Source: Clavibacter michiganensis subsp. insidiosus (GTDB lineage Bacteria; Actinomycetota; Actinomycetes; Actinomycetales; Microbacteriaceae). From it: a DNA stretch of 64,000 nucleotides. Location of the stretch: NCBI RefSeq assembly GCF_002240565.1, contig NZ_MZMO01000001.1:2108001-2172000 (forward strand), in the 5' to 3' direction. The position numbers and the translations under genes were made by a program. This document shows positions 9,501 through 17,899 of the stretch, piece by piece; the first letter of the stretch is position 1, and every line of letters begins with the position of its first letter. The notes beneath the pieces are model-generated. The model ran no database searches and was not told the origin of the DNA. It was given only the letters and a program-made list of their open reading frames with translations.

Positions 9501-10958
9501 TCAGGCGCGCGCGGCCTTCGTGCGCTTCTTGGGCTTGTCGACGAAGAGCGTCTCGGCCTCCTCGAGCGACATGCCGTTGGTCTCCGGGATCTTCGTGAGC
9601 ACGAAGACGAAGGACAGCGCGGCGAACGCGGCGTACATGCCGTAGGTGAAGGGCAGCGAGAAGGCGGAGAGCGCGGGGAACGACACCGTGATGGCGAAGT
9701 TCGCGATCCACTGGGCCATCGCCGCGACACCGAGGGCCTTGGCGCGGATCCGGTTCGGGAAGATCTCGCCGAGGAGCACCCAGACGAGCGGGCCCCACGA
9801 TGCCCCGAAGCCGATGACGAAGACGTTGGCCGCGATGATCGCGATCACGCCGAAGGGCTGCGGCAGAGCGACCTCGCCGTCGACGGTCGAGGACTGGCTG
9901 AAGCAGATCGCCATCACGGCCAGGGACACGGCCATGGCGAGCGAGCCCGACAGGAGGATGGGGCGCCGGCCGATGCGGTCGACGAGCGCGATGGCGATGA
10001 ACGTCACGGCCACGTTGGTGACGGCCGTGATGACCGAGGTGGTGAGCGACTGCGACTCGTCGAAGCCGACGGCCTGCCAGAGCGTCGTCGAGTAGTAGAA
10101 GATCACGTTGATCCCGACGAACTGCTGGAACACGGACAGGATGATGCCGATCCACACGATGCCCTGCAGCCCGAACTTGCGGCCGCGCAGGGTGCCGGTG
10201 CGCTTGGCCACGCGGTCCTCCTCGATCTGGCGCTCGAGGTCGCGGCTCGCGCGGTCGATGTCCTCCTGCTTCCAGACGCTCGCGAGGATCTCCTGCGCCT
10301 CGTCCTTGCGGCCCTTCTCGACTAGGAAGCGCGGGGACTCGGGCAGGCGGTAGGCGAGGAAGCCGTAGATGACGGCCGGGATCGCGCAGACGAGGAGCAT
10401 CCAGCGCCACGCCTCGAAGCCGAACCAGAAGTCCTCCGACGCTCCGCCCGCCGCTCCCGCGAAGACCGCGTCGGAGAGCAGGGCGGTGAAGATGCCGAGC
10501 GTGATCGCGAGCTGCTGCAGCGACGCGAGGCGGCCGCGGAGGAGCTTCGGCGAGATCTCCGCGATGTAGGCGGGAGCCACGACCGAGGCGATGCCGATGC
10601 CGAGGCCGCCGACCACGCGCCAGATGGTGAGGTCCCAGACGCTGAACGCGAAGCCGGAGCCGAAGGCGCTGACGAAGAAGAGGATCGCGCCGATGATCAT
10701 CGTCCAGCGGCGCCCGATGCGGTCGGCGATGCGGCCCGCCAGGTAGGCGCCGAGCGCGCAGCCGAGGAGCGCGCTGGCCACCGCGAAGCCGATGAGCGTC
10801 TCGCTGAGCTCGAACCGGCCCTGGATCGCGGAGACCGCGCCGTTGATGACCGAGGAGTCGAACCCGAAGAGGAAGCCCCCCACCGCGGCCGAGACGGCCA
10901 GGCCGATCGCGCGTCGCTGGAGCTTCTTGTCATCCCGGGGGGTCGTCGTCTCGTTCAC
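9501..10958 (-). CDS. MFS sugar transporter, sugar porter family
   Basis: 485 residues with 12 hydrophobic segments. Sugar-porter signatures are present: GFLFGFDSSVINGAV in helix 1, AGRIADRIGRRWTM between helices 2 and 3, YRLPESPRFLVEKGR in the central loop, and LVDRIGRRPIL and PETNGMSLEEAE near the end. It most likely imports a hexose or pentose with protons, like XylE/GalP types; the exact sugar is unknown. The GTG at 10958 (VNETTTPRDDKK) was chosen because upstream in-frame sequence lacks transporter similarity. No regulatory gene is adjacent. Confidence 0.92.
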   Translation of the reverse strand: MNETTTPRDDKKLQRRAIGLAVSAAVGGFLFGFDSSVINGAVSAIQGRFELSETLIGFAVASALLGCALGAYLAGRIADRIGRRWTMIIGAILFFVSAFGSGFAFSVWDLTIWRVVGGLGIGIASVVAPAYIAEISPKLLRGRLASLQQLAITLGIFTALLSDAVFAGAAGGASEDFWFGFEAWRWMLLVCAIPAVIYGFLAYRLPESPRFLVEKGRKDEAQEILASVWKQEDIDRASRDLERQIEEDRVAKRTGTLRGRKFGLQGIVWIGIILSVFQQFVGINVIFYYSTTLWQAVGFDESQSLTTSVITAVTNVAVTFIAIALVDRIGRRPILLSGSLAMAVSLAVMAICFSQSSTVDGEVALPQPFGVIAIIAANVFVIGFGASWGPLVWVLLGEIFPNRIRAKALGVAAMAQWIANFAITVSFPALSAFSLPFTYGMYAAFAALSFVFVLTKIPETNGMSLEEAETLFVDKPKKRTKAARA

Positions 10959-11076
10959 AACGGACCACTCTGCCACTTCTCCGACGGGGCGGGCACCGGG
11001 CGGGCAACCGGCGGCGCGCAGGGCATGATGCCCGCGACCGGAGGACGGCACTCGTCCGCCGGGGAGGGAGCGGCGC

Positions 11077-11628
11077 ATGCACGGGGTGGCTGCACGGAGG
11101 AGGGCGTGCGCGGCGGCGCTCGTCGTCGGGTTGCTCGTCGGCGCGACGACGCCGGACCTCGCGGGACGGGCATCGGCGGATGCGTCGCAGGCCTCACCGG
11201 CTGTCCCCGCGACGCCGCGGTGGGAGTGGCCGGTCGATCCGCCGCACACGATCACGCGTCCGTTCCAGGCGCCGACCACGGCGTACGGACCCGGTCATCG
11301 GGGGATCGACATCGCGGTCGCACCCGGCGCCGAGGTCCATGCTCCCGCGGACGGGATCGTCTCATTCGCCGGGGTGGTCGTCGACCGCCCGGTCGTGAGC
11401 ATCCGGCACGCGGACGGGCTCGTGTCGTCCGTCGAGCCCGTCGTGCCGCTGGTCGCCGCGGGTGACCCCGTCGTCGCCGGGCAGGTGATCGGCACGCTCG
11501 CCGCGTCGCCCCGCCACGAGCCCGACGGCGGGCTGCACCTCGGGGCGCGCCTGCACGGCGACTACGTGGATCCGGCCCTGCTGCTCGCCGCCCTGCGGCA
11601 CGCGGTGCTGCTGCCCTTGGATCCCTGA
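11077..11628 (+). CDS. secreted M23-family peptidase
   Basis: 183 residues. A signal peptide is clear (basic start, hydrophobic AAALVVGLLVGATT, cleavage probably after the Ala-rich region near residue 35). The M23/LytM domain follows: GHRGIDIA supplies the first His and Asp, then APADGIVSFAG, and a late GLHLGARLHG supplies one His. The usual H-x-H pair here reads G-L-H, so one conserved His is missing; many actinobacterial secreted M23 proteins show a similar change (xLHWG). It is probably a peptidoglycan-binding or -cleaving protein. GGAGGGAG lies six bases before the ATG. Confidence 0.85.
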   Translation: MHGVAARRRACAAALVVGLLVGATTPDLAGRASADASQASPAVPATPRWEWPVDPPHTITRPFQAPTTAYGPGHRGIDIAVAPGAEVHAPADGIVSFAGVVVDRPVVSIRHADGLVSSVEPVVPLVAAGDPVVAGQVIGTLAASPRHEPDGGLHLGARLHGDYVDPALLLAALRHAVLLPLDP

Positions 11629-11697
11629 CGCCCGTCGCGGTCCCGGCGCTTCCGCTGGCAGCCGGGGTCCGGTGCCCCGCGCCGATGCCCATGCGGG

Positions 11698-12684
11698 TCA
11701 GGCGCGCGGGTGGGCCCCCTCGTAGCTGCGCCGCAACCGGTCGATCGAGACGTGCGTGTAGATCTGCGTCGTGCCGAGGCTCGCGTGGCCGAGCATCTCC
11801 TGCACGGTGCGGAGGTCCGCTCCCCCGTCGAGCAGATGCGTCGCCGCCGTGTGCCGGAGGGCGTGCGGTCCCTGCGGGCCGGATCCGGGGATGTCCGCGA
11901 GCACGGAGGCCACGAGACCGTAGACGGCGCGCGATCCCAGCCGACCTCCGCGCGCCCCGAGGAACAGCGCCGTCCCGGTCCGCGACGAGACGAGCCCCGG
12001 ACGACCGCGCGCGACGTAGGCAGCGAGCGCCTCGGCCGCGGGGACCCCGAACGGCACGACGCGCTCGCGATCGCCCTTGCCGATCACGCGCACGGTGAGA
12101 CGGGACGCGTCGACGTCGCCGAGGTCGAGGCCCGTGAGCTCCGACACCCTGAGGGCGGAGGCGTACAGCAGCTCGATGACGGCGAGGTCGCGGAGCGCGG
12201 CCGGGTCGTCCTCCGCCGCGCCCGCGGCGAGCCCGCCGAGGATGGCGGACATCTGCTCGCGCGCCAGCACACGCGGGAGATGCGATCCCGCCCGCGGAGC
12301 CTTCAAGCGCACGGCCGGGTCGGCGACGACGCGGCCCGCGCGGAGGAGCCACGCGCCGAAGCCCCGCACCGCGGCCGACCGTCGCGCCAGCGTCGCGGGA
12401 GCCAGCCGAGCCTGGGACCCCCGCCACAGCCAGTCGCGCAACACCTCCAGATCGAGGCCCGCGGACGTCCGGACGCCCTGGCGGGCAGCATGCGCAGCGA
12501 GGTCGCGCAGGTCGGCGGAGTACGCCCGCACGGTGTGCGCCGCGCTCCCCCGCTCCCGTTCCATGGCGGTCGCGAACGCGGCGATGTCGTCCGAGAGCGG
12601 ACCAGCGCCGCTCGCACCGCGCGAGGGCTGCGGCCGACCCGCCCCGCGCTCGGCGCGTCCGCCGTCGACCCGCATCGTGTCCAT
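11698..12684 (-). CDS. xerC: tyrosine recombinase XerC
   Basis: 328 residues. It should resolve chromosome dimers at dif together with XerD. The N-terminal core-binding domain covers residues ~30-115. The catalytic set is complete: Arg in ALRVSEL, Lys in [10 protein letters not shown]-x-x-R in HALRH, His in LGHASL and the nucleophile Tyr in TQIYTHV. It lies downstream of dprA in the ancestral operon, so the 10.6-kb element in dprA now separates it from the upstream promoters. An alternative ATG is 9 bases downstream (MRVDGG). Confidence 0.95.
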   Translation of the reverse strand: MDTMRVDGGRAERGAGRPQPSRGASGAGPLSDDIAAFATAMERERGSAAHTVRAYSADLRDLAAHAARQGVRTSAGLDLEVLRDWLWRGSQARLAPATLARRSAAVRGFGAWLLRAGRVVADPAVRLKAPRAGSHLPRVLAREQMSAILGGLAAGAAEDDPAALRDLAVIELLYASALRVSELTGLDLGDVDASRLTVRVIGKGDRERVVPFGVPAAEALAAYVARGRPGLVSSRTGTALFLGARGGRLGSRAVYGLVASVLADIPGSGPQGPHALRHTAATHLLDGGADLRTVQEMLGHASLGTTQIYTHVSIDRLRRSYEGAHPRA

Positions 12685-12767
12685 TCCCGAAGGCTACGTG
12701 GATCCGCACCCCGCGAGCCGAGCCCTCGCCGTGCACACGACGCGGTGGGTCCGCGGACCGGGCCCCG

Positions 12768-13299
12768 TCAGCGAGAAGCGGGTCGCCGCACCCAGCCACC
12801 GTCCGGTCGGGCCACCGCTCCCTCGAGCTCGAGCATGCCCAGCACGGATGAGGTCTCCGCCACGCCGAGACCCGCGCGTGCCGCGACGTCCGCGGTCTCG
12901 CGTCCGCGCCGGACGGCGAGCGCGTCGAGCACGCGCACGACGCGCGGATCACCCCGGACCTCCGCGGTGCGCGCGCCCGGACGGGCGGGGTCGGCTGCGC
13001 CGGGCGGGGTCCGGAGGAGCGCGTGCGCGGGCCCCGTCTCCTGGATCGGCGTGCCCGGTCCGCTCCAGCCCGGCAGGAGGTCCATGACGTCGTCGGCGGA
13101 CGTGATGCAGACGGCCTGGGACTCGCGGAGCAGGCGATGGCACCCCGACGACGACACGCTGGTCACCGGACCCGGGACGGCGCCCAGCGGCCGCTCCAGC
13201 GCGACCGCGTGGTTGGCCGTGTTCAACGACCCGCTGCGCGCACCCGCCTCGACGACCACGGTGGCCGCGCTGACCGCCGCGATGAGGCGGTTGCGCAGG
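12768..13299 (-). pseudogene. dprA: dprA, 3' half separated by the integrative element
   Basis: This frame encodes the C-terminal ~177 residues of DprA: LRNRLIAA, then VVVEAGARSGSLNTANHA from the end of the Rossmann-like domain, then a winged-helix-type tail (residues ~115-177) ending at 12768. It has no start of its own at the break; internal re-initiation at a GTG/ATG near 13259 would give at most a fragment lacking the nucleotide/DNA-binding half. Joining base 13299 to base 23875 recreates RWRFLLRNRLIAA without any frameshift, so excision should restore the gene. Confidence 0.93.
13289..13299. repeat. attL core (left copy of GGTTGCGCAGG)
   Basis: Left copy of the 11-bp core shared with 23864-23874. 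Left of it is the 3' half of dprA; right of it is element DNA beginning CGGACCTATCGTTATATGCA, whose end overlaps the integrase start codon. Confidence 0.88.
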
Positions 13300-13318
13300 C
13301 GGACCTATCGTTATATGC

Positions 13319-14749
13319 ATGGCCGATCCTGCCCCCACCCGCGTCGCGATCTACGCTCGCCAGTCTGAAGACGTATCAGAAGGCATCGAGCGCCAGCTCT
13401 CACGCTGCCGCGCCCTCATCGACGCTCGCGGATACGCGCTCGTGCGCGAGTACCTCGACAACGACACGAGCGCCGCCAAGCGCCGCGGCCCGAGCACGGC
13501 GTGGGCGAAGATGCTCGACGAACTCGCCGCGGGGGCGGCCGACGTGGTCGTCGCCGTCGACCTCGATCGCCTCCTCCGAGACACCCGCGACCTGATCGCG
13601 ATCATGGACACTGGCGCGCGCGTGCTCACCGTCGACGGCGAGATCGACCTCACGACGGCCGACGGCGAGTTCCGCGCGACGATGCTCGCCGGCATCGCGC
13701 GGTTCGAGATCCGCCGCAAGTCCGAACGCCAGCTCCGCGCCAACCTCGACCGCGCTTCCCGCGGACGCCCGACGCCTGGCCGACGTCGGTTCGGGTACGA
13801 CTCCGACGGCATCACCCCCCGCGAGCACGAGGCCGTCCACGTCCGGCGCATGTTCCAGCACGTCGCGGACGGCGGATCCATCCGCTCGCTCGTCCGCTCG
13901 CTCGTCGACGACGGCGTCGACCCGGCTCCCGGGCGCGCGTGGACGCCGACCCGCGTCCGATACATCCTCACGAACCCGCACTACTCCGGGAGCGTCACGC
14001 ACCTCGGCCGCGTCATGCCGTCGGACTCGATCGTCCCGCTCGTCGACGCCGATCTCGCCGCAGAGGTCCGCGCGATCCTCGCGGATGCCGCGCGACGGAC
14101 GACCCCCGGCCCCTCCCGCCGCTACCTCCTGTCCGGACTTGCGACGTGCGGCGTGTGCGGCGCCGGGATGCACTTCATGCGGACCTATCGGTGCAGCGCA
14201 TCGACAGCTCACCCCTCCATCACTCGCGACCGGCTGGAGGGCCGGATCCGCGAGGAGATCGCCCGTGCCCTCATCGGCGGCGGATCCACGCTCTTCCCCG
14301 TGCGGACGGAGACGGGCGCCGTCGGGCGGCTCATGGCCGAGCACGCGCGCAACGCGGACGCCGTGACCGCCCTCCTCGCGGACCGCGACGAGGGCCTCGT
14401 CCCGGCGCAGTCCGCGCGCGAGCGCCTGATCGCCCTTCGCGGCGAGCGCGAGGAGATCGAGCGGCAGCTCGACGAGGCGCGCGTGTCGAAGTCCGCGGCG
14501 AGCGCCCTCGTCGACGTTGCCCAGACGCTCCTCTCATCGCTTCCTCCGGAGGGCACGCCCTACGACGACGTCGCGGCGGCAATCCTGGCGCGCTTCGACG
14601 AGCTCGATCTCGACCGCCAGCGCGAGATCGTCGCGGCGCTCCTGTACGTCCAGGTCGACCCGGGGCGTGACACGCGCCGCCGGGTCCACGTCGAGCACCT
14701 CCTCGCCCCGGCGCTGAACCCCCGGGAGCAAGTCGACGCCGACGAATGA
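13319..14749 (+). CDS. large serine recombinase (site-specific integrase)
   Basis: 476 residues. The resolvase-type catalytic domain occupies residues 1-150: YARQSED holds the nucleophile serine (about residue 15), followed by DLDRLLRDTRDLI and EIRRKSER. A recombinase domain (residues ~160-255: GRRRFGYDSDG, WTPTRVRYILTNPHYSG) and a zinc-ribbon domain (CGVCGAG ... YRC, residues ~278-298) follow, with a coiled-coil region near residues 350-390. It should catalyse the integration at the dprA core and, with a directionality factor, excision. The ATG sits inside the attL arm, 20 bases from the core, as is common for such integrases. No directionality factor could be identified. Confidence 0.95.
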   Translation: MADPAPTRVAIYARQSEDVSEGIERQLSRCRALIDARGYALVREYLDNDTSAAKRRGPSTAWAKMLDELAAGAADVVVAVDLDRLLRDTRDLIAIMDTGARVLTVDGEIDLTTADGEFRATMLAGIARFEIRRKSERQLRANLDRASRGRPTPGRRRFGYDSDGITPREHEAVHVRRMFQHVADGGSIRSLVRSLVDDGVDPAPGRAWTPTRVRYILTNPHYSGSVTHLGRVMPSDSIVPLVDADLAAEVRAILADAARRTTPGPSRRYLLSGLATCGVCGAGMHFMRTYRCSASTAHPSITRDRLEGRIREEIARALIGGGSTLFPVRTETGAVGRLMAEHARNADAVTALLADRDEGLVPAQSARERLIALRGEREEIERQLDEARVSKSAASALVDVAQTLLSSLPPEGTPYDDVAAAILARFDELDLDRQREIVAALLYVQVDPGRDTRRRVHVEHLLAPALNPREQVDADE

Positions 14750-14802
14750 CGCCGCGATGACGCCGGCGGCGCCCCGTGAGGGGCCGCGCGAAGGCGTTCG
14801 TG

Positions 14803-14900
14803 TGTCGAAGTGTCGGAAGTACCTACATCTTGCATCTCTTCTTCGAGGTCTCTCTCTTGAGTGTGGAAGGGAAGATGTAGCTAGTTCCGACACTTCGACA
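14803..14900. repeat. long hairpin 1 of the element
   Basis: Arms 14803-14831 and 14872-14900 pair over 27 of 29 positions: an outer perfect 16-bp part (TGTCGAAGTGTCGGAA), a GTAC/CTAG step and an inner perfect 9-bp part (CTACATCTT). The 40-base loop is pyrimidine-rich (GCATCTCTTCTTCGAGG...). There is no T run, so a simple terminator is unlikely. A related structure lies at 22544-22667. Confidence 0.85.
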
Positions 14901-15162
14901 TGCCCCGGCCATGCGCGCACCGCGCGCACCGCTCCCGGTTCGCCGCCGGTCGACGCGGGATCCCGGCGCGTTCTCGCCCCTTCGCCGCGGATCAATGCGT
15001 CGAGCCACCTTCGACGCGCGCATCCGGCCGTTTGGCGTGCGACCTGCCGCCGGTGTCGTACACCCGTGGCGCACTACTTCTACATAGGGACGATGCCGGT
15101 CGCAGCCTGACAGCGCGCCGCCGCCCCTCTGAGGCTGGGATACGGCTGCTGTGGTGGACACG

Positions 15163-15196
15163 CCGCGCGCGATTGGCTCCACCCGATCGCGCGCGG
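15163..15196. repeat. perfect 11-bp inverted repeat
   Basis: CCGCGCGCGAT and ATCGCGCGCGG separated by 12 bases. It lies ~107 bases upstream of the first small gene of the element and could be an operator or a terminator-like structure for the integrase transcript. No T run follows. Confidence 0.55.
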
Positions 15197-15302
15197 TTCC
15201 CGCCCCCGCCCCCGCCCCCTCGCACTTCTTCTTCGCGCTCGCCTCCGGCGGGCGCTTTCATTTTTGGCCTCGCACTGTCACGTCACACCCCATGGAGGAG
15301 CC

Positions 15303-15485
15303 ATGCTCATCACATTCACCTGTCGCTCGTGCGGCCGGCTCTTCGAGGCGGCATCGCCGCATGCTCGGACGTGTAGCCAGGCGTGCCGTCAGGCGGTCTA
15401 CCGCACTCGTCAGCGCGAGACGATCCGCGACGTCCGCGACGTCCTCGACGACCTTCTCGAACTCCAGCGCCGGACCGCCACATGA
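15303..15485 (+). CDS. small zinc-ribbon protein
   Basis: 60 residues, MLITFTCRSCGRLFEA followed by ARTCSQACRQAVYRTRQR. Two cysteine pairs (C-x-x-C and C-x-x-x-C) about 17 residues apart form a treble-clef-like zinc knuckle resembling those in phage DNA-binding proteins. The C-terminal half is a charged helix (DVRDVLDDLLELQRR). GGAGGA lies just before the ATG. Its stop overlaps the next start (ATGA), beginning a run of coupled genes. Confidence 0.75.
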   Translation: MLITFTCRSCGRLFEAASPHARTCSQACRQAVYRTRQRETIRDVRDVLDDLLELQRRTAT

Positions 15486-15844
15486 GCGCCGAGTCCGCCC
15501 TCGTCGGCGCGCCCTGGACCGCCGACGACTTCGACCCCGAGCGCGCCTGGGCGCTCGTGACCGCCCTCCGCGGCGAGCGCGACGCAGAGCGCGCAGCGCG
15601 CGAGGCGGCCGAGTCCGGCGATGCTCTGATCGCCGCTCGCGCCGAGCTCGCCTCCGTCCGCCGACAGCTGCACGTCGAGCGCGCCGGCCAACGGCACGGC
15701 ATCGACCCGGACGACGTCGACTTCTTCACGCGCGGCGTCGAGACCGAGGACGAGATCCTCGCCGTCGCCGCTCGCCTCGGTCGCGCCGCCGGCGCCCCTC
15801 CCCAACCCGTCTCCCCGCCGCGCTTCCTCGCGGCGCCCCGCTGA
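15482..15844 (+). CDS. unknown element protein, coiled-coil, scaffold-like tail
   Basis: 120 residues. The centre (residues ~25-65) is a predicted coiled coil (LRGERDAERAAREAAESG...). After it comes RHGIDPDDVDFFTRGVETED and an Ala-rich helix, then a proline-rich end. The order helix / x-H-G-I-x-P-D-D / short helix is reminiscent of the C-terminal part of phage capsid scaffolding proteins, but this is only a resemblance and no capsid gene is nearby. Start overlaps the previous stop. Confidence 0.6.
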   Translation: MSAESALVGAPWTADDFDPERAWALVTALRGERDAERAAREAAESGDALIAARAELASVRRQLHVERAGQRHGIDPDDVDFFTRGVETEDEILAVAARLGRAAGAPPQPVSPPRFLAAPR

Positions 15845-15870
15845 CCCACCCGCCGACCGAAAGGCCTCGC

Positions 15871-16611
15871 ATGACCTCCCCCGACTTCCGCCACTCCGAC
15901 GAGTACGCACCCCGCATCACCCCGGGGTGGGTACTCGACCGCATCCCCGGAGGCACCGACGCTTCCGCCGCGTTCGAGCGCGCTGACGCCGACTACCGCG
16001 TCGCACAGCACGCCGCCGACCTCGCTGCCCTGCCCGTCGGCGAGGAACAGCGCAAGCTGGATCACCGGTCCGCCGGCGCCTCGGCGGTAGCGCTCGACGC
16101 AGCCATGGCAGAGCGAGACGAGCGAGCGGCCGAGCTCGTGGCAGCCAAGCGCGCCCGCACCGCCGCTCGCCGTGTGGTCGCGGACCTCATCGACGGCAAG
16201 ACCCGCGCGACAGACGCCCTCATCGAGCGGACCGCCGGCGAGCTCGTCCTCGCGGCGCGCGAGGACGCTGCCCGCGCCCTCGCCGAGCTGAAGAGCGCGT
16301 TCAAGCAAATCGACGAGTACGTCTCCTACGCCGCCGGGCTCGTCACGAACCTCGACAGCCCCGAGATCGAGCTCCTCGTGGGCTGCCGCGAGGCCGGTCT
16401 CGACGAGGCCGCGACCCTTGCCGAGTTCCGCGATCGAGGGCTGACGCCCCCGGGATCCGGCGCTCGCGAGGATTGGCTCACCGCGCCGATCTCCCGGCGT
16501 CGGGTCCTGCACCTGACCGCGGCTCGCGAGCCCCTCTCCGCCGTCGAAGCCGCCCTCGCCGCGGTGCCGACCGCCCCCGCCGTCGTCTCCAGCACCGAGG
16601 TCCCCGCGTGA
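15871..16611 (+). CDS. unknown element protein with long helices
   Basis: 246 residues, not recognised. Residues ~35-160 are Ala/Arg/Glu-rich and probably form long helices (AELVAAKRARTAARRVV, LVLAAREDAARALAELKSAF); the C-terminal ~90 residues are more globular. The N-terminus holds ITPGWVLDRIPGG. It contains no signal peptide or membrane segment. It is preceded by GAAAGG at proper spacing and is coupled to the next gene through a GTGA overlap. Confidence 0.65.
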   Translation: MTSPDFRHSDEYAPRITPGWVLDRIPGGTDASAAFERADADYRVAQHAADLAALPVGEEQRKLDHRSAGASAVALDAAMAERDERAAELVAAKRARTAARRVVADLIDGKTRATDALIERTAGELVLAAREDAARALAELKSAFKQIDEYVSYAAGLVTNLDSPEIELLVGCREAGLDEAATLAEFRDRGLTPPGSGAREDWLTAPISRRRVLHLTAAREPLSAVEAALAAVPTAPAVVSSTEVPA

Positions 16612-16853
16612 ACCGCGCCGACCTCGAAGCGATCGTCCGCGACGTCGTCGCCACGTCCCCTGACGGCGAGCTGAGCGAGCAGCACCCTGGGTTCCAGAGG
16701 CTCGTCGCCCGCTGGGCCGCCGAGGACTCCGCGCGCACGGGCGAGACCATCTCGCCGGAGGCCTATTTTGCGCGCGGACGAGCCGCGCGCCGCGAGGCGA
16801 TCACCTCGGACGAGAAGACCGACGAGGTCGTCGCGGCGGTGCGGCGTGGCTGA
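16608..16853 (+). CDS. unknown small element protein
   Basis: 81 residues, acidic, not recognised. The start is a GTG overlapping the previous stop by four bases. The middle (GFQRLVARWAAEDSARTG) is helical and the end (ITSDEKTDEVVAAVRRG) charged. Part of the run of co-translated small genes at 15.3-17.0 kb. Confidence 0.6.
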   Translation: MNRADLEAIVRDVVATSPDGELSEQHPGFQRLVARWAAEDSARTGETISPEAYFARGRAARREAITSDEKTDEVVAAVRRG

Positions 16854-17034
16854 CGCCCCCGAACCCACGTTCGGCACCGTCGGCACCGGCGCGCAGAAGG
16901 TCCATTACGTCGCGGCTGTCCTCGCCGACGGCACGCAGCGCGAGGACGTCGGCGACCTCCTCCCCTGGGTCGACGCCGCGGACATTCCCGCTCCGCCGGC
17001 CAAGCAGCCACCCCGGCGCTCGCACGGCTTCTGA
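16846..17034 (+). CDS. unknown small element protein
   Basis: 62 residues from a GTG that overlaps the previous gene by eight bases. The sequence FGTVGTGAQKVHYVAAVLADGT looks like a short beta-rich fold; the C-terminus is proline-rich and basic (PAPPAKQPPRRSHGF). Function unknown. It ends the first run of coupled genes, and a terminator follows at 17162. Confidence 0.55.
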   Translation: MADAPEPTFGTVGTGAQKVHYVAAVLADGTQREDVGDLLPWVDAADIPAPPAKQPPRRSHGF

Positions 17035-17161
17035 GCGCCACGCTCGCGGTCTGGAGGGCTTCCTCGCCCTCTGGGCCGTGGAGGCGCTCTACGGGCCGCA
17101 TCAATCGGCCTCGCAAGCCCTGAGCACGGCGAGGGCCGCTGGCGCTCTCCCGTTACTCACT

Positions 17162-17188
17162 GGGCCGGCTCTCCACGCGAGCCGGCCC
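17162..17188 (+). terminator. hairpin after the first small-gene run
   Basis: Perfect 10-bp stem GGGCCGGCTC / GAGCCGGCCC with a 7-base loop, followed by CTCCCCTA. It lies 128 bases after the gene ending at 17034 and 55 bases before the next start, in an otherwise empty 209-base gap. Confidence 0.6.
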
Positions 17189-17243
17189 TCCCCTACGTGC
17201 GCCCGGGCAATACCCGCGGCGCTGCCGCTGGACGCGGCTCACC

Positions 17244-17639
17244 ATGAGCGACACCTCCCCCGCCCCCACCTCTGACCTCCGCGCACGCGCGGCCGTTGCC
17301 GCCGAGGCCCGCCTCCGCGGACACCTGGCGCGGTTCCTCGACGGCCCCGATGTGGCGATCGTCCCCACCGCCCTTCGCGGCGAGACGAGCCACGGCGCGT
17401 ACGTGCGCATGTCGCCCGCGCAGCGCGCCGCCGTGATCCTCCCCGTGCTCCCGACGAAGGCGCCTGCGACGAATGTCCCGCGCGCAAAGGTGACGGCGCC
17501 CGCCGTGCCGCCCTCCACCGGTCGCTACTTCGTCTCGTGCGCCACGGGGTGCGGGCGGATGCTGCCGACGCGCGGCCCCCGCCCCGTCATTCGCCGGTGC
17601 CCCGCCGTGTGCGTGCCGGTCAAGGGCAAGCGCTCGTGA
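17244..17639 (+). CDS. unknown element protein with C-terminal cysteines
   Basis: 131 residues, not recognised. The N-terminal half is helical and Ala-rich (RARAAVAAEARLRGHLARF); the C-terminal ~45 residues contain CATGCGR and RRCPAVCVP, four cysteines that could hold a zinc. Its stop overlaps the GTG of the next gene by four bases. Confidence 0.6.
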   Translation: MSDTSPAPTSDLRARAAVAAEARLRGHLARFLDGPDVAIVPTALRGETSHGAYVRMSPAQRAAVILPVLPTKAPATNVPRAKVTAPAVPPSTGRYFVSCATGCGRMLPTRGPRPVIRRCPAVCVPVKGKRS

Positions 17640-17899
17640 CGCTCGCCGCGACAGCGGTCGCCCTCGTGGCAGCCCGCTACGACGACGAGGAGGGCGCGCT
17701 CACGGCCGGCGCCCTCCGCCGCCTGGCCCAGCGCCAGGCCTCAGCCGGCAAGCGGTGCGGCTCGTGCGGCGAGCTCCTGCCTACCTCGGCGTTCGGCGCT
17801 GAAGCCCGACGCCCGGACGGGCTAAAGGCCTCGTGTCGCCCGTGCCTCGCCGCAGCGGCCAGTGACGCCCGTGCGCGTCGGGCAGGGGGTACCTCGTGA
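17636..17899 (+). CDS. small zinc-finger protein
   Basis: 87 residues from a GTG overlapping the previous stop. The second half carries KRCGSCGELLPTSAFG and CRPCLAAA about 30 residues later: two C-x-x-C knuckles with a spacer ending in PDGLKAS. This is the pattern found in the zinc-binding part of many phage HNH/endonuclease-VII-like proteins, but no HNH residues follow, so only the metal-binding module is present. Function unknown. Confidence 0.65.
   Translation: MTLAATAVALVAARYDDEEGALTAGALRRLAQRQASAGKRCGSCGELLPTSAFGAEARRPDGLKASCRPCLAAAASDARARRAGGTS

Larger units (their letters stand above)
14750..15302. other. non-coding stretch after the integrase with two inverted repeats
   Basis: 553 bases with no convincing gene. 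It contains the long hairpin at 14803-14900, a second perfect 11-bp inverted repeat at 15163-15196 and a run of CCCCCG repeats near 15205-15225, then a ribosome-binding site GGAGGA for the gene at 15303. It may be a control or replication region. Nothing else recognisable. Confidence 0.5.

Noticed and set aside
14803..14900. CRISPR or other repeat array in the element
   Set aside because: Only one inverted pair occurs here; there are no regularly spaced direct repeats anywhere in the window.
15482..15844. Firm call of a capsid scaffolding protein
   Set aside because: The resemblance is limited to a short motif after a coiled coil, and no capsid, portal or protease gene is nearby.
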